This document shows, one piece after another, positions 1-11,226 of a DNA stretch of 64,000 nucleotides. The stretch is taken from assembly GCA_023525715.1 (NCBI GenBank), contig CM042011.1, positions 57,532,854 to 57,596,853 of the forward strand, in the 5' to 3' direction. A program made the translations under genes and the position numbers. This DNA comes from Cichorium intybus. Taxonomy: Eukaryota > Streptophyta > Magnoliopsida > Asterales > Asteraceae. Numbering within the stretch: the first letter of the stretch is position 1; each line of letters opens with the position of its first letter. The notes beneath the pieces were generated by a model, which searched no databases, was not told where the DNA came from, and saw only the letters and a list, made by a program, of their open reading frames with translations.

Positions 1-319
1 TGTTCGGTGTGATGGACCGAAATCCTTATGGATTTCGTTTAGGTCCTTGCTATTTTCGGTGGGCTTAGTCTTATGGGCGTAGGATTTCTAGCATAGTTTA
101 TATAAGGCTCATGTAGCCGTCATTTTGTTAGTGGTTCGTCAATTGTGTGAGTGAGCTTATTGAGAGAACTTGTGAGCAATTGATCATAGGAACCTTATGT
201 ACCAGTCGTTTAATCAATATAACGAGTGCATTTGAAGGTTTTATTACGTGTTATTTTGTGTTTCGATTCATACTTGATTGGGATTCCGTACCATTCAATT
301 TTGTGATTGATACCAAGAA
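1..319. other. Degenerate retroelement (probable LTR) remnant, no gene
   Basis: No credible coding region. A TATA-like tttatataagg lies near position 100. The stretch ending at 319 continues after the MITE as ggtttattgggacttaca, which resembles the 3' end of an LTR. The call is an inference from style of sequence; no second LTR copy is in the window. Confidence 0.3.
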
Positions 320-327
320 GATCCAGT

Positions 328-688
328 TAGAGGTGCACAAAAGCCGGTTAAAAACCGGTTTCGGTTATTTAAAAACCGGTTTTTTAAAAACCGGTTTTTT
401 AAAAAACCGGTTTCGGTTATAACCGGTCCGGTTTTGACCGTTTTTTTTTTAAACGAGATTGAGTTTCAAACCGGTTTTTTTCGATTTTTAAACCGGTTCG
501 GTTCGGTTAACCGGAAGAAAAACCGGTTTTTTTCGGTTTTTAAACCGGTTCGGTTTCAGATAAAAAACCGGCTAAAAAACCGGTTCGGTTAAAAAACCGG
601 TTCGGTTATTAAAAAACCGGTTATTAAAAAAACCGGTTCGGTTATTATTTTCGGTTATTTAAAAAACCGGTTTTTTTGTGCACCTCTA
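328..688. mobile_element. hAT-type MITE with AACCGGTT-rich interior
   Basis: The ends are perfect inverted repeats (tagaggtgcacaaaa at 328, its complement ending at 688). They are flanked by an exact 8-bp direct repeat gatccagt at 320-327 and 689-696, the TSD length of the hAT superfamily. The 361-bp interior has no gene and is almost wholly short repeats built on AAAACCGGTT and CGGTT, so it can fold back on itself many times. Seen directly: TIRs, TSD and repeats. Inferred: hAT membership. Confidence 0.88.
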
Positions 689-696
689 GATCCAGT

Positions 697-1105
697 GGTT
701 TATTGGGACTTACAATTTTAATTTTCAATAATTTTTAATATTATTTTTAGCGTTTTCTTCGTATTTTTAATCTAATCATTTTGGATCATAATATTTTTAA
801 TCATAATGTTTTGGATCATGTATTTTTTTTATCATATAATTTTGGGTCATAGTTTTTTGCATCTTATCATTTTTTATCTTATAATATTTTGATTCATATA
901 ATTTAAGACCGAAACATTTTTCAAAGAGGACAATCTTTCGCTCTCGTAACATTTGTAATTTATTTATTTTTTGGGTCATAATATTTTGAATTCTAGGATT
1001 TTGATTGGTAACATTTGGATCATAAAATTTAAAACATATTTTTGGATCATTTTAAATTTTGAATCATCATAAGTATTAATTCAGAAAAACTTTGGTTCAT
1101 AATAG
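697..1105. repeat. AT-rich tract of degenerate ggatcataatattt-like repeats
   Basis: Many imperfect copies of a motif close to ttggatcataatatttt follow one another. The tract resumes at 4568 after the LTR element inserted into it (for example tttgaatcataaaacatatt). No coding potential is visible. Confidence 0.5.
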
Positions 1106-1405
1106 TGTTGGGTGCAAAGTTCTTCATGATTATGACTTGGTGGCATGAGGAAGGCCCACTTAGGCGTATGAGCTTGTGGGCTTGTGCATTGGGCTCTTTA
1201 TTTGTTTAGTAGACTATAAATAGTGTTTTTAGTCATTATTTGTAGTCAATGATCTAGAGGGAGCCTAGTAATTTCATAGAGATACAGAGAAACACACATA
1301 GAAAAACACACATTGTAAAACATTGTTGAATCGAATCATTCGACTCATTGGATCCTGATTGGTGTCGTTCTTATTCCGCATTTATTGTCAAATCGTGTCT
1401 CAACA
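1106..1405 (+). repeat. 5' LTR of the non-autonomous element
   Basis: 300 bp, tgttgg...caaca. A TATA box (tataaata, 1215-1222) lies in the middle, as expected for the LTR promoter. By eye it is identical to 4263-4562. Confidence 0.92.
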
Positions 1406-1407
1406 AT

Positions 1408-1420
1408 TGGTATCAGAGCC
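1408..1420 (+). other. Primer-binding site (initiator Met tRNA type)
   Basis: tggtatcagagcc begins two bases after the LTR end and matches the site used by most plant Ty1/copia elements for priming minus-strand DNA. Confidence 0.85.
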
Positions 1421-1744
1421 TAACCTTGAAGATTTAACAGATTATTTCAAGGGATCGGTTCTTGATTTGACAACCCATCACATCATCAATCAGAATTCAA
1501 AATTTCGGATCTGGATCTTCGGTTTTTGTGAGTTTCTCTGATATGGAATCAATATTTTGCTCAGTTCTTCATCTTTGATTTGTTTGTGATCATCAATATT
1601 GATTCAGATTCATTATATCTCAGTAGAAATTGATTTAGATCTGGTTTTTATCATCAAAATTTGTTCAGATCTACCAGATCTACTTTCTCTCTCTAAAAAC
1701 CCACTTCAGATCTACTTTCTCTCTCTAGTTTTGTTCCAGATCTG

Positions 1745-2809
1745 GTGAGTTTTTGTTGTTCAAAACGAAAATGGAAGCAAGAAACTCGAAAATATGGACT
1801 GTTATTGTTGATAATCTCAAATATAAAGTCAACTTTGAACAATTTATTGGGATTGGTGTTAAGAGATCTGAAAATTACAAATGATACACTAGTTTCCGGT
1901 GGTATTAAAGATTCATATGGAAGATTCGTTTTTCATCCTTTAAAACATGAAGTAAACATAGATCTATTCTCAGAAATGATGATTGTTCTTAAAGAAATTG
2001 ATAAGAAGAAAGGGCTAGAAAATCGAAAATCTACAAAAAGATATGTTTCACTGGTTGAAGATGCAAGTGTTCTTCGTGCTCTTCAAGACTTTGAAGATGA
2101 TGTTCTTCATCTTCATGTTTCTGGAAATTCTGAAGAACACTTCGGATCTTTGTATATTCCCCAACCTGAAAATGAAAATGCAAAGGTTAAAAGGGAGTTA
2201 GATTTGAAAAGAGAATGTTTGGTGAAAGTATTGTTTGTTGCTGAAACTTCAAAAGGGACTAAATCCGAAGTCAATCGTTCTTCAGCTTCAAATGATATGT
2301 TTTATGGCATGAAACCTTATAGAAAACCCACACTAGTTGAAAATCAAAATTATCAACTCCGAAGCCCTCATGATCCAAAGGCTTCGGATCCGAAGGCTTC
2401 AGTTCCAACTCAAAAAGATGAACAAAGTTCTTGTTTTAGATCTTGTGTTCATAAGTTTAAAAAGAAGAAAAAGAAGAAGAAAAAGTCAAAACCAAAGTTA
2501 ATGTGGGTTCCCAAAAAAACATGTTCAGATGTTCTTGTTCCAAAATCAGATGAGAAATTTGTTGGAAATTCTTTTGTGGTTAAAAGAAAATTTTTAGAAA
2601 ACTATGCTCAAAGAAGGGATCTTTTAAGAAATTCAGGATGGCATAATGTGTTGTTTGAAGATTTTCTTGTTCCAACAAAAAGAACTCGAAGATCAAAAGC
2701 TTGCTCATCATCACTTTTGAACGGGTCTGTTGAGAAATTTGCTTCAAAATGTTCAAAAATGATTTGGGTTCCCAAAAATTCAACAAAAAAAAATCATATA
2801 GTTTGTTGA
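1745..2809 (+). CDS. Open frame of unknown function in the non-autonomous LTR element
   Basis: A 354-codon open frame without a proper start: it opens at GTG, and the first in-frame ATG is about 75 codons in. An ATG at 1771 in another frame gives MEARNSKIW... and stops after 37 codons, so an ancestral start may have been lost by frameshift. The product is rich in Lys and Ser. It has a run of about nine Lys near residue 240 and two copies of a WVPK motif (near residues 253 and 339). A similar WVPK segment is common in copia polyproteins between the zinc knuckle and protease, so this may be a rearranged remnant of a copia polyprotein. No zinc knuckle, protease or RT motif remains. It ends ahead of a tract rich in cttcgga repeats (2815-2945). 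It could be a real novel gene of the element or drifted sequence; I cannot tell. Confidence 0.45.
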   Translation: MSFCCSKRKWKQETRKYGLLLLIISNIKSTLNNLLGLVLRDLKITNDTLVSGGIKDSYGRFVFHPLKHEVNIDLFSEMMIVLKEIDKKKGLENRKSTKRYVSLVEDASVLRALQDFEDDVLHLHVSGNSEEHFGSLYIPQPENENAKVKRELDLKRECLVKVLFVAETSKGTKSEVNRSSASNDMFYGMKPYRKPTLVENQNYQLRSPHDPKASDPKASVPTQKDEQSSCFRSCVHKFKKKKKKKKKSKPKLMWVPKKTCSDVLVPKSDEKFVGNSFVVKRKFLENYAQRRDLLRNSGWHNVLFEDFLVPTKRTRRSKACSSSLLNGSVEKFASKCSKMIWVPKNSTKKNHIVC

Positions 2810-4251
2810 AAACTCCGAATTCTTAACTCTTCGGAACCGAAGTGATGAAGAAGACGACTCCGAACTCTTGCAACTCTTCGGAACTGATGAAATGGAGAAG
2901 AAGACTCCGAATCCATGACACTCTTCGGAGTTTTTGATCTGTTCAGAGTAAAGAAGAGATGAATGTAATTGGAAAAAATATGAAGAAAAACGTAAGTATG
3001 TTTTGAACTCTCCACTTTACCTTTGTAGTCTGAAGCTCATACATTCTTCAACATGCTCTCCCTCATTATCTTTTAATCTTGTTTATGAGCAAAAACAAAA
3101 ATGTGTTGAAGAAGTTATCTTGAAACCCAACGTGAAGTATTCACCGGTTAATGACTCTCGTTCCTCCATCTTTTCTATTACCCGAAATTATGAGATATGG
3201 TACAGGTCGCTTTTTATCTCTCTCTTTGTTGTTTTTTTCTGAGTATTAAAATGGGAGAAGAACATTTTCGAGGACCTTACACGTCTAAAAAGCAACTTGA
3301 CTCTTTTGTCTTGCAACACGCCAAGCTCAACGTATCTTTTAAATGCAATATTTAATATTGTTTCTAAAGCTAGGAAGGGGCGAAATGAAATAAAACGGGT
3401 TATGGGAAAGGTGCTGCAACCATGACACGTTACTTATACCCCTATGGAACATCTCACCGCCTCATAGAAACATGCGATTACAAGAACATCTATCGGGTAA
3501 AAGCATGCATGATAAACAGACCTGCTGCAACAAAAAGCTAATCCCTCACATTTCTCTCTCTCCATTAGACACGTCAAGATAAATGTTAAAGCAATATTGG
3601 AATATCAGTAAAAGAAATCGCATGCTGTCCTCTCATTAAAGATACATAGCTGTTGCTCAACAGTAACTGCAAAAATTGTACTGCAAAAGAAATGGAACAC
3701 GCTATTGCTCAGCAGTAACTGCAAAAATTGTCCCTCGTCGCTGACCATTTATTCATGTGACACGTCAAAAGGGTTCTATTCAATGCGACGGTGGGGTTAA
3801 GAAGACTACCGACTTGGACCATTTTCCTCAAGTTTGGGCTGCTGGACTATTTCTGAATTGGGCTATGAAAATACGTATTGGACTGATAGCATTTTGGGCC
3901 ACAACCTGATAAAAAGCACAACATTACCGCAAGTTTGGATTTGGCGCACAACATTCAATTTTGGGCTTTTAAGACTTTGGATTTGCATCTTGTCGATATG
4001 GGCTAACATAATTCAATCCGATGTTGAGTTTATTGGATTAATTCTGAAGATTATCATTCATTTTTCGAGAGGGAGTTGTGGATTGCTTTTCCGAATCAAA
4101 CGCGTTCTCATGACCATGCGGTTTTATGATCTCGTTGATCATAAAAAGGGGGAGATTGTTAGATATTTGGTCATTCGAGAAGATTGCTGAAGATTATTAT
4201 TTACGTGTTTCTTGATCTGCTTCATATGCCACGTCATCCATTCCGATCTTT

Positions 4252-4262
4252 GAGAGGGAGAT
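4252..4262 (+). other. Polypurine tract of the non-autonomous element
   Basis: gagagggagat directly abuts the 3' LTR. A second purine tract, aaaagggggagat (near 4144-4156), also followed by tgttag, lies about 110 bp upstream and looks like an older or duplicated tract. Confidence 0.75.
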
Positions 4263-4562
4263 TGTTGGGTGCAAAGTTCTTCATGATTATGACTTGGTGG
4301 CATGAGGAAGGCCCACTTAGGCGTATGAGCTTGTGGGCTTGTGCATTGGGCTCTTTATTTGTTTAGTAGACTATAAATAGTGTTTTTAGTCATTATTTGT
4401 AGTCAATGATCTAGAGGGAGCCTAGTAATTTCATAGAGATACAGAGAAACACACATAGAAAAACACACATTGTAAAACATTGTTGAATCGAATCATTCGA
4501 CTCATTGGATCCTGATTGGTGTCGTTCTTATTCCGCATTTATTGTCAAATCGTGTCTCAACA
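4263..4562 (+). repeat. 3' LTR of the non-autonomous element
   Basis: 300 bp, identical by eye to 1106-1405, followed by TSD copy aatag at 4563-4567. Confidence 0.92.
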
Positions 4563-4567
4563 AATAG

Positions 4568-5398
<831 letters not shown>

Positions 5399-5400
<2 letters not shown>

Positions 5401-5725
5401 TTGTATAGTGGTTACCTGTATTTGGCCCATCATTGTACCATGTATTCTATATATTGCAATTAATACGCACAATATAGTTCTTGGGGAAATACTTGACTAT
5501 TATAGTATCAGAGAACCAAGTCAAAATCTCTTAATTTTCTCATTGATCCTTTCCTTTCTCGATCCTATCCTTTCCATCTTCTCTTTCTTCTTCTTTCTCG
5601 ATCTACCTATGGTCAGCCTAACTCCTTTATGGCCGGTGAATCAATTAACAATGATGCTACTGACAAACCTTTCAGTATCACAATGGTGGTTATCGAAGAC
5701 AACAAAACTAAAACTGTAGTTCTCT
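5399..5725 (+). mobile_element. Possible copia LTR end, PBS and gag start (remnant)
   Basis: Sequence near 5496-5512 contains tatagtatcagagaacc, a mutated initiator-Met PBS. A pyrimidine-rich leader follows, then an ATG reading MAGESINNDATDKPF before a stop near 5720. This order (LTR end, PBS, leader, short start of gag) is that of a Ty1/copia element. No further coding sequence follows, so it is a fragment. Confidence 0.4.
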
Positions 5726-8700
5726 AACACAAAATAATGTATAACGGTAAAGGGATCGAATCCACGGAGACTGGTTTAACTTATAATTCTATGCGATCAA
5801 TTCATAAAAATATATATATTTTTAAACAAAGTAAAATAAAACGAGGGGTGTGTGTTTGTTTTTTTGAATTAAAAATGTAAACAAGGAATGTAACTGAATT
5901 TGATAAAGTGAATCAACTATGGAGAAACCATCAATATTGGGATTTCATCACAATTCCAACTGGTTGGTTTATCCTCAAGGTGTATAGTGCAATGTATTTG
6001 ATTCTATCTAACTTGGTTATAGCGTTTTAAAAGCTTGAATTACCTCAATTCTTCTTAGTTTGGATGGAACTAAGAAAAGTTATTAACAACGGTCATAATC
6101 AAAGTCAAAAATCAAATAAACATTCAATTCATGTAAATTGACTAGCATTGTGGATCTAAGAATCACCAAGTTCAAAGGAAGTCAATAAGCTTCCACTTCT
6201 CTTTGAAGATCACAACTCTATGATTTTTAAAATGAATATAAACATCCACTATAATCATTTGACACTAGTATGTTTTAGAAATCAATTACGTAATTAGGAA
6301 AAAAAATAACAATAATCATTCAAGCATTCAAACTCATGAATAAGAACACATGAACAATTTGGAGATTTAAACTAAGTTTTATATTAAAAACCAAATACTC
6401 ATAAACTCTTTAAACCCTTACTAGTTGTTCATTGATTACATCCAATATTGATGATAGAAAACTAGCTAGCCACACATGCTTAAAAAGGAATATAATACTT
6501 TAATTGTACCAAACATAAAGATGAAATAAGAGGTGAATGTTCTTGATCTTCCAACGTTCTTCAAGCCTTTAAAATCTCTCAAAACCTCTGAAAAAACCTT
6601 CATTAGCTGTCCAAATTGTCCCCAAAAGAATGGTCCAAAGCACCTTCAAATAGCACTAAAAAGTGACAAAAATACCCTCGGTAACGTCCGAGTTGGTCTG
6701 TAGGCATAATTCAATTGGGCCGAGTGCAAGTATGCTAACTTTTCCTCTTTAGTCTATTTCAGCTTTATGCCCCTTTCTTTGGAGATCTCTTTTGTCTTCT
6801 TCACCTGCTTCCAAGACCCAAAATTTAGCCCAATTTTCTATAAGATGGGATAGAAAGTGATATTAATAATTTAGGTACCGGTAAACAAACCTCAATTAAA
6901 CTAGTTCCATAGTTTAGCCGTTGTAGATATTACCTCTACATGTATCAACAAGTTAACTAGTTTAGTTTAAGAAACCAACAAAGGGGAATGGCTGGTTGAA
7001 GAAGGAAGGAGTGTTGACAATAAAATTGGGTTGTCGTTGTTGGATATGATGATGGTAGGTTGGGATGAAGAGGGAGGGACAGAGACATGATGTTCAATTG
7101 ATTGTTGGATAAGGGGAGTTGTTGTGAGGGAAAAGGAGACAAATGTATTGATGAAAAAAGAAGAGAAGGCCTTAGGATGGGAGGGAACTCAAGAAGTCTT
7201 TAAAATTTTGAGGAAAATGAGAGGATTTTTTCATTTTGCTCATTCATAAATGACATACAATTTTTAGTCATGATTTTATGACAAACGTTTAATACCTAGT
7301 TTTATGACAAACATTTAATACGTAGTAATTTTTGTGTAATTTAAGACACTTTAGTGCATGTTAACCAACATCGAGCAAGAAGTTAAGATACAAACATTCC
7401 TTAAACAAAAGGGCAAAACATCATGGAAAGTAATCTTAGATAAAAAGCAACAATAAAATGAGAAATTACAACCAATACAAATAATTGATATCAATGGGAT
7501 GCCTACCTCACAAGGGCCAAAGCTTTTGAGAAGCTAAATATAAATGAAAACCCCCTTGATGCAACACCCAATGAACGATTTAGTTTGAATAACAAACCTC
7601 AATTACACTTTCATACATTTTAACGAAAGTATGTCTAAATTCTACACGTTTAAAATGTTTACAAATACTCTCGCTTAAAAAAGTTTTAAATTTGTTTGAC
7701 GATAAATTTAACTTTTTTATGATTCCATCCAATTTTCATAGAACTTCTTCTAAAAGAAAAGACTTCTAAATGTTGCAAGTTTAAAATGTTTCGAAATACA
7801 TTCGTATAAAGAAGTTCAAAACATTTAAATGTTATATGTTTAAAAACGTTTGAAAAACACTTTCGGTTAAAAATAAAACATTTAGAAAAAAAACTTCTAT
7901 TTAAAAAATTTTGTATGAAAGTTTCAGAAAACATTAAAAAATTATAAAAACAAGTTTAAAATTTTGCATTAAATAATTGCAAAAAGAATTTATAACTTTT
8001 TTTTACAAAAAAGCAGCAAGAATCTATAAAAAGTTTTAAAATAGTTTATAAAATGTTGGAAAAGATGTTGTATATATATATTTTTAAATAAGGTTGTAAA
8101 AATTATTGTATAATTTTTTTAAAAAAGTCTTGAAAAGGTTATAAAAATCCTTAAAAAGTTACTTTCTAAAAAAGAACTTAATTTGGGACGACTTCTTAAA
8201 ATAAACAAGTTTCGACAATATTGATATCAAAATTTGATGTTTGAATCAAAATCGTCATAAAATTAAAAATCTAAATCAAATATGCAAATTAAAAAACTCG
8301 TAATTTGTTATATTTTATAATTTTATTTTGTATTTAGCGACAAGTTTTAAATTTTTGAAAGTTTTTTTAAACAATTTAAACTAAAACCCTACCAAATTAT
8401 TGTTACCCTACCAAAATATCCCCGGATCCATTCTACCAATTTCTTTCAAATCCTCCATTTCTCAATCTTTATAAAGACAGAATTACCCTGTACATGTCAT
8501 CACGACGACGACCAAAGCAATCCTTCAAGGTCCGTATTGTGTTTGTAGATCTGGCTTAACATTTTGTTTACATTCACTACAGCGATCTCCTCAATAGTAT
8601 AACATCCTCCAATTATTTTTCCTTGATATTCTTTTGCGTTTGTGCTTCAATTTGACAATCATTTAGATAGCGAAAGAATGTTTTTTGTTAATTATATTCA

Positions 8701-9082
8701 CCCTCATTGTTGTTTGATTAGTACAGTGTTGTATATTTCCTAGTATCTTTTATTTTTGTGTATTGAACTACAATCCATAAATTGTTTGTGATTAAACGTC
8801 TCTGGCATATGATATGAAACAGGAAAATGAACTACTAAAGTGTATTGGAAAATTCTGTTAGTGATCGACATTATTTATCTGAAAAGTTTATGATCAAATT
8901 CCGTTAACAAAAACGACCAATTAAAATTTCCAATTTCACTTTCCATAATCAATCATAACAAATACTAATTGTGGCTTCTCTAATCTAGGAATACCTTTTG
9001 TTTGTTGTTCTTTGAAATTGTTCTGGATATCTTCACAACAACGAGTGGTGCTCGAAGGTGTTTCTTCAGAATGGAGGTAGTA
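5726..9082. other. Gene-poor AT-rich spacer with unresolved repeat remnants
   Basis: The motif aagggatcgaatccacgg near 5751, which recurs in many plant large non-coding retroelements, suggests a retroelement remnant in 5726-6960. The stretch 7600-8400 is extremely AT-rich with loosely repeated tttaaaaatgtt-like words. At 8494 an ATG opens a 12-codon MSSRRRPKQSFK followed by a donor-like site, and 8986-9077 looks exon-like (acceptor ctaatctag), but I cannot link them to a gene. Confidence 0.35.
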
Positions 9083-9391
9083 TGATACGAAACGAAACCC
9101 ACAACCCTCACGTGATCTTTTATGCATGTTTGATTAGTTTTATAAGTATTTTTGTTTATTTGGTCATTTTAGTTCCATGCTTTTAGGAAGAAGTGGGATG
9201 ATACTTATTAGTAGAATATTGTTCACTATGCACATAAATAGGTGTCGTGGAGTCATGCATTGTAGTAAGTCTCTAATATTTAAGTACTGTACGTCTGTTT
9301 TTCCAGGAAATAACGAAGAAAATTGTTTCATTTGTGTTCTTTATTTCATTCATCTCTTAGGAGACTAGCCATCTCAAATTGGCTCCTATCA
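9083..9391 (+). repeat. 5' LTR of the gag-only element
   Basis: Pairs with 10422-10725. The sequence tttggtgctttcatc just after it is a PBS of a kind seen in plant gypsy elements. Confidence 0.85.
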
Positions 9392-9415
9392 TTTGGTGCT
9401 TTCATCTTCGTTCCA

Positions 9416-10384
9416 ATGTCTCCCAAAAAAGATTCCGGCTCCACCTCCAACGACCCCATGGCTACCCTCCACGAACAACTTCAAGCTCTCATCCAAATAT
9501 CCACCGCCACCGCTACCAAGCTCGACCACCTTGTCACCCATATCGGCAAACAAACAGAAACCGTTGCCACTATCGTTAACATCCTTTCGATCGATGAACC
9601 CAAAAGACAACCACCGTTGCCGCCACCGCCGCCACCACCACCACCACCACCAAACAACAACCTTCGTCCACCAATAATTCACCTCCCAACCTTTGATGGC
9701 TCTAATCCGTTTGATTGCATTTTTCAAGCCGAAAACTACTTCACCTATTATTCCGTTCCACCACCACAACGCCTTTCCCTCGCTGTTTTTTATTTTACCA
9801 GTGACGCGCTCAATTGGTACAAACACATGGCCAGCAACAATCTTTTAGGCAATTGGCCGGAATTCACACGAGCACTTGAACTCCGCTTTGGCCCCTCCAC
9901 GTATGAAAATCACCAAGCCACATTATTTAAATTACGCCAAACAACATCAGTGTCCGCTTATCAAACCGAATTCGAGAAGCTAAGCAACCGGGTAATTGGT
10001 CTTTCACCACCCACCTTACGAAATTGTTTCATCTCCGGATTACGATCCGACATCCAAACAGAACTCACACTTCACAATCCTGAAACACTTCATCAAACTT
10101 ATGGTCTCGCAAAATTAATTAAAGACAAGCTTCACGCCCAACTTACATTTTCAGATGTGTCCGTCTAGCCCCCACCAAAGAACCCGCCATTAGTGGTCGC
10201 ATCTTCTTCAACACTTCCCATAAAGCGGTTAATCCCCGCCGAGATGCAAAAACGCCGAGCCGATGGTCTTTGCTACAATTGTCCCGCAAAATATCAACCG
10301 AGCCACAATGCAACCCGCCAAAATTCCTTCTACTTCGGTCCGAAAATGACCCACCATGGCATTACAGGCCGCAACATGATCTAG
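9416..10384 (+). pseudogene. gag: Ty3/gypsy gag, interrupted by one in-frame stop
   Basis: Starts MSPKKDSGSTSNDP at 9416. The first ~95 residues include a short helical region and a run of about 18 prolines. Then comes a typical retrotransposon Gag domain (LPTFDGSNPFDC, DALNWYKHMASNN, WPEFTRALELRFGPS, QTEFEKLSNRV, FISGLRSDI). A TAG stop at 10166-10168 ends a 250-residue product. The same frame continues to 10384 with RRADGLCYNCPAKY..H, a zinc knuckle whose last cysteine is gone. It would package element RNA if active; the stop and lost knuckle argue it is dead or only partly active. Confidence 0.82.
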
Positions 10385-10421
10385 GCCTTGAGGACAAGGC
10401 CCTTTTCCACGGTGGGAGTAT

Positions 10422-10725
10422 TGATACGAAACCCACAACCCTCACGTGATCTTTTATGCATGTTTGATTAGTTTTATTAATATTTTTGTTTATTTGGTCA
10501 TTTTAGTTCCATGCTTTTAGGAAGAAGAAAGATGATTCTTATTAATGGAATATTGTTCACTGTGCACACAAATAGAAGTAGTGGAGTCATGCATTGTAGT
10601 AAGTCTCTAATATTTAAGTACTGTACGTCTGTTTTTCCAGGAAATAGTGAAGAAAATTGTTTCATTTATGTTCTTTATTTCATTCATCTCTTAGGAGACT
10701 AGCCATCTCAAATTGGCTCTTATCA
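10422..10725 (+). repeat. 3' LTR of the gag-only element
   Basis: Preceded by the purine-rich ccacggtgggagtat; it matches 9083-9391 with few substitutions and lacks one gaaac repeat. Confidence 0.85.
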
Positions 10726-11226
10726 TAGTGGCTTGTGTATGATTGTAGGCTGTTAAGGATCCTTATCAAGAACACGAAGGATGCTAGACAATACATTATT
10801 GCCATTGTAGCTATTCCAAATTTAAAATCTTTCATATCCATCCATAGATCTTATGCTTATGCTTTCAAGACTGGCATATTGAGAAAATATGTACCTGATT
10901 ACGAATTACTGTTAAATGCATGATTTATATCGTAACAATCTTATTATTAAATTCCTATGTGGAAATCCAAAAGGATCCTAGAAAGAGTATGTTGTCAATA
11001 TAGACAAATTAGAAGTCTACAAGAAAACATGTACGAACATAGATTTCAAGGGATGCAAAAAACTTAGTAAACTTATTACACACAACAACTCACGTGAAAA
11101 TGAACTATATAAGCTTGTGCAGTCTTATCTCTTATTTTACAAGATGTCAACATTTATCAAACAACCATAATAAACACACAAAAAAAACATTAAATATCAC
11201 ATAAAAATTAATGTGTTTTGAATTCA
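10726..11226. other. Spacer 3' of the receptor kinase gene
   Basis: Contains the 3' flank of the minus-strand kinase gene. A 62-codon plus-strand frame at 10735-10923 has a normal amino-acid mix (KNTKDARQYIIAIVAI...) and might be an exon remnant, but I recognise no family. Confidence 0.3.

Larger units (their letters stand above)
1106..4562 (+). mobile_element. Complete non-autonomous LTR retrotransposon (3457 bp)
   Basis: Two 300-bp LTRs (1106-1405, 4263-4562) read as identical, start tgttgg and end caaca. They are flanked by the 5-bp TSD aatag (1101-1105, 4563-4567). A primer-binding site of the initiator-Met type (tggtatcagagcc) follows the 5' LTR and a purine tract (gagagggagat) precedes the 3' LTR. 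No protease, integrase, reverse transcriptase or RNase H can be found; the only long frame is 1745-2809. It therefore needs a helper element, probably a Ty1/copia relative judged by the PBS and the purine tract style. LTR identity points to recent movement. Confidence 0.9.
9083..10725 (+). mobile_element. Internally deleted Ty3/gypsy-type LTR element (gag plus pol tail)
   Basis: LTRs of 309 bp (9083-9391) and 304 bp (10422-10725) start tgatacg and end tatca; the length difference is a 5-bp repeat of gaaac. Flanks are tagta on the left and tagtg on the right (4 of 5 bases match). The interior holds gag, a damaged zinc knuckle, then directly the last codons typical of a gypsy polyprotein (frame reading LEDKALFHGGSID), so nearly all of pol was lost by one internal deletion. 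Confidence 0.85.

Noticed and set aside
350..660. AACCGGTT array as a satellite or CRISPR-like repeat
   Set aside because: The repeats are too short and irregular, and lie inside perfect TIRs with an 8-bp TSD, so they belong to a MITE.
9389..9826. 145-codon minus-strand frame rich in Trp and Gly
   Set aside because: It is the antisense of the Pro-rich gag region.
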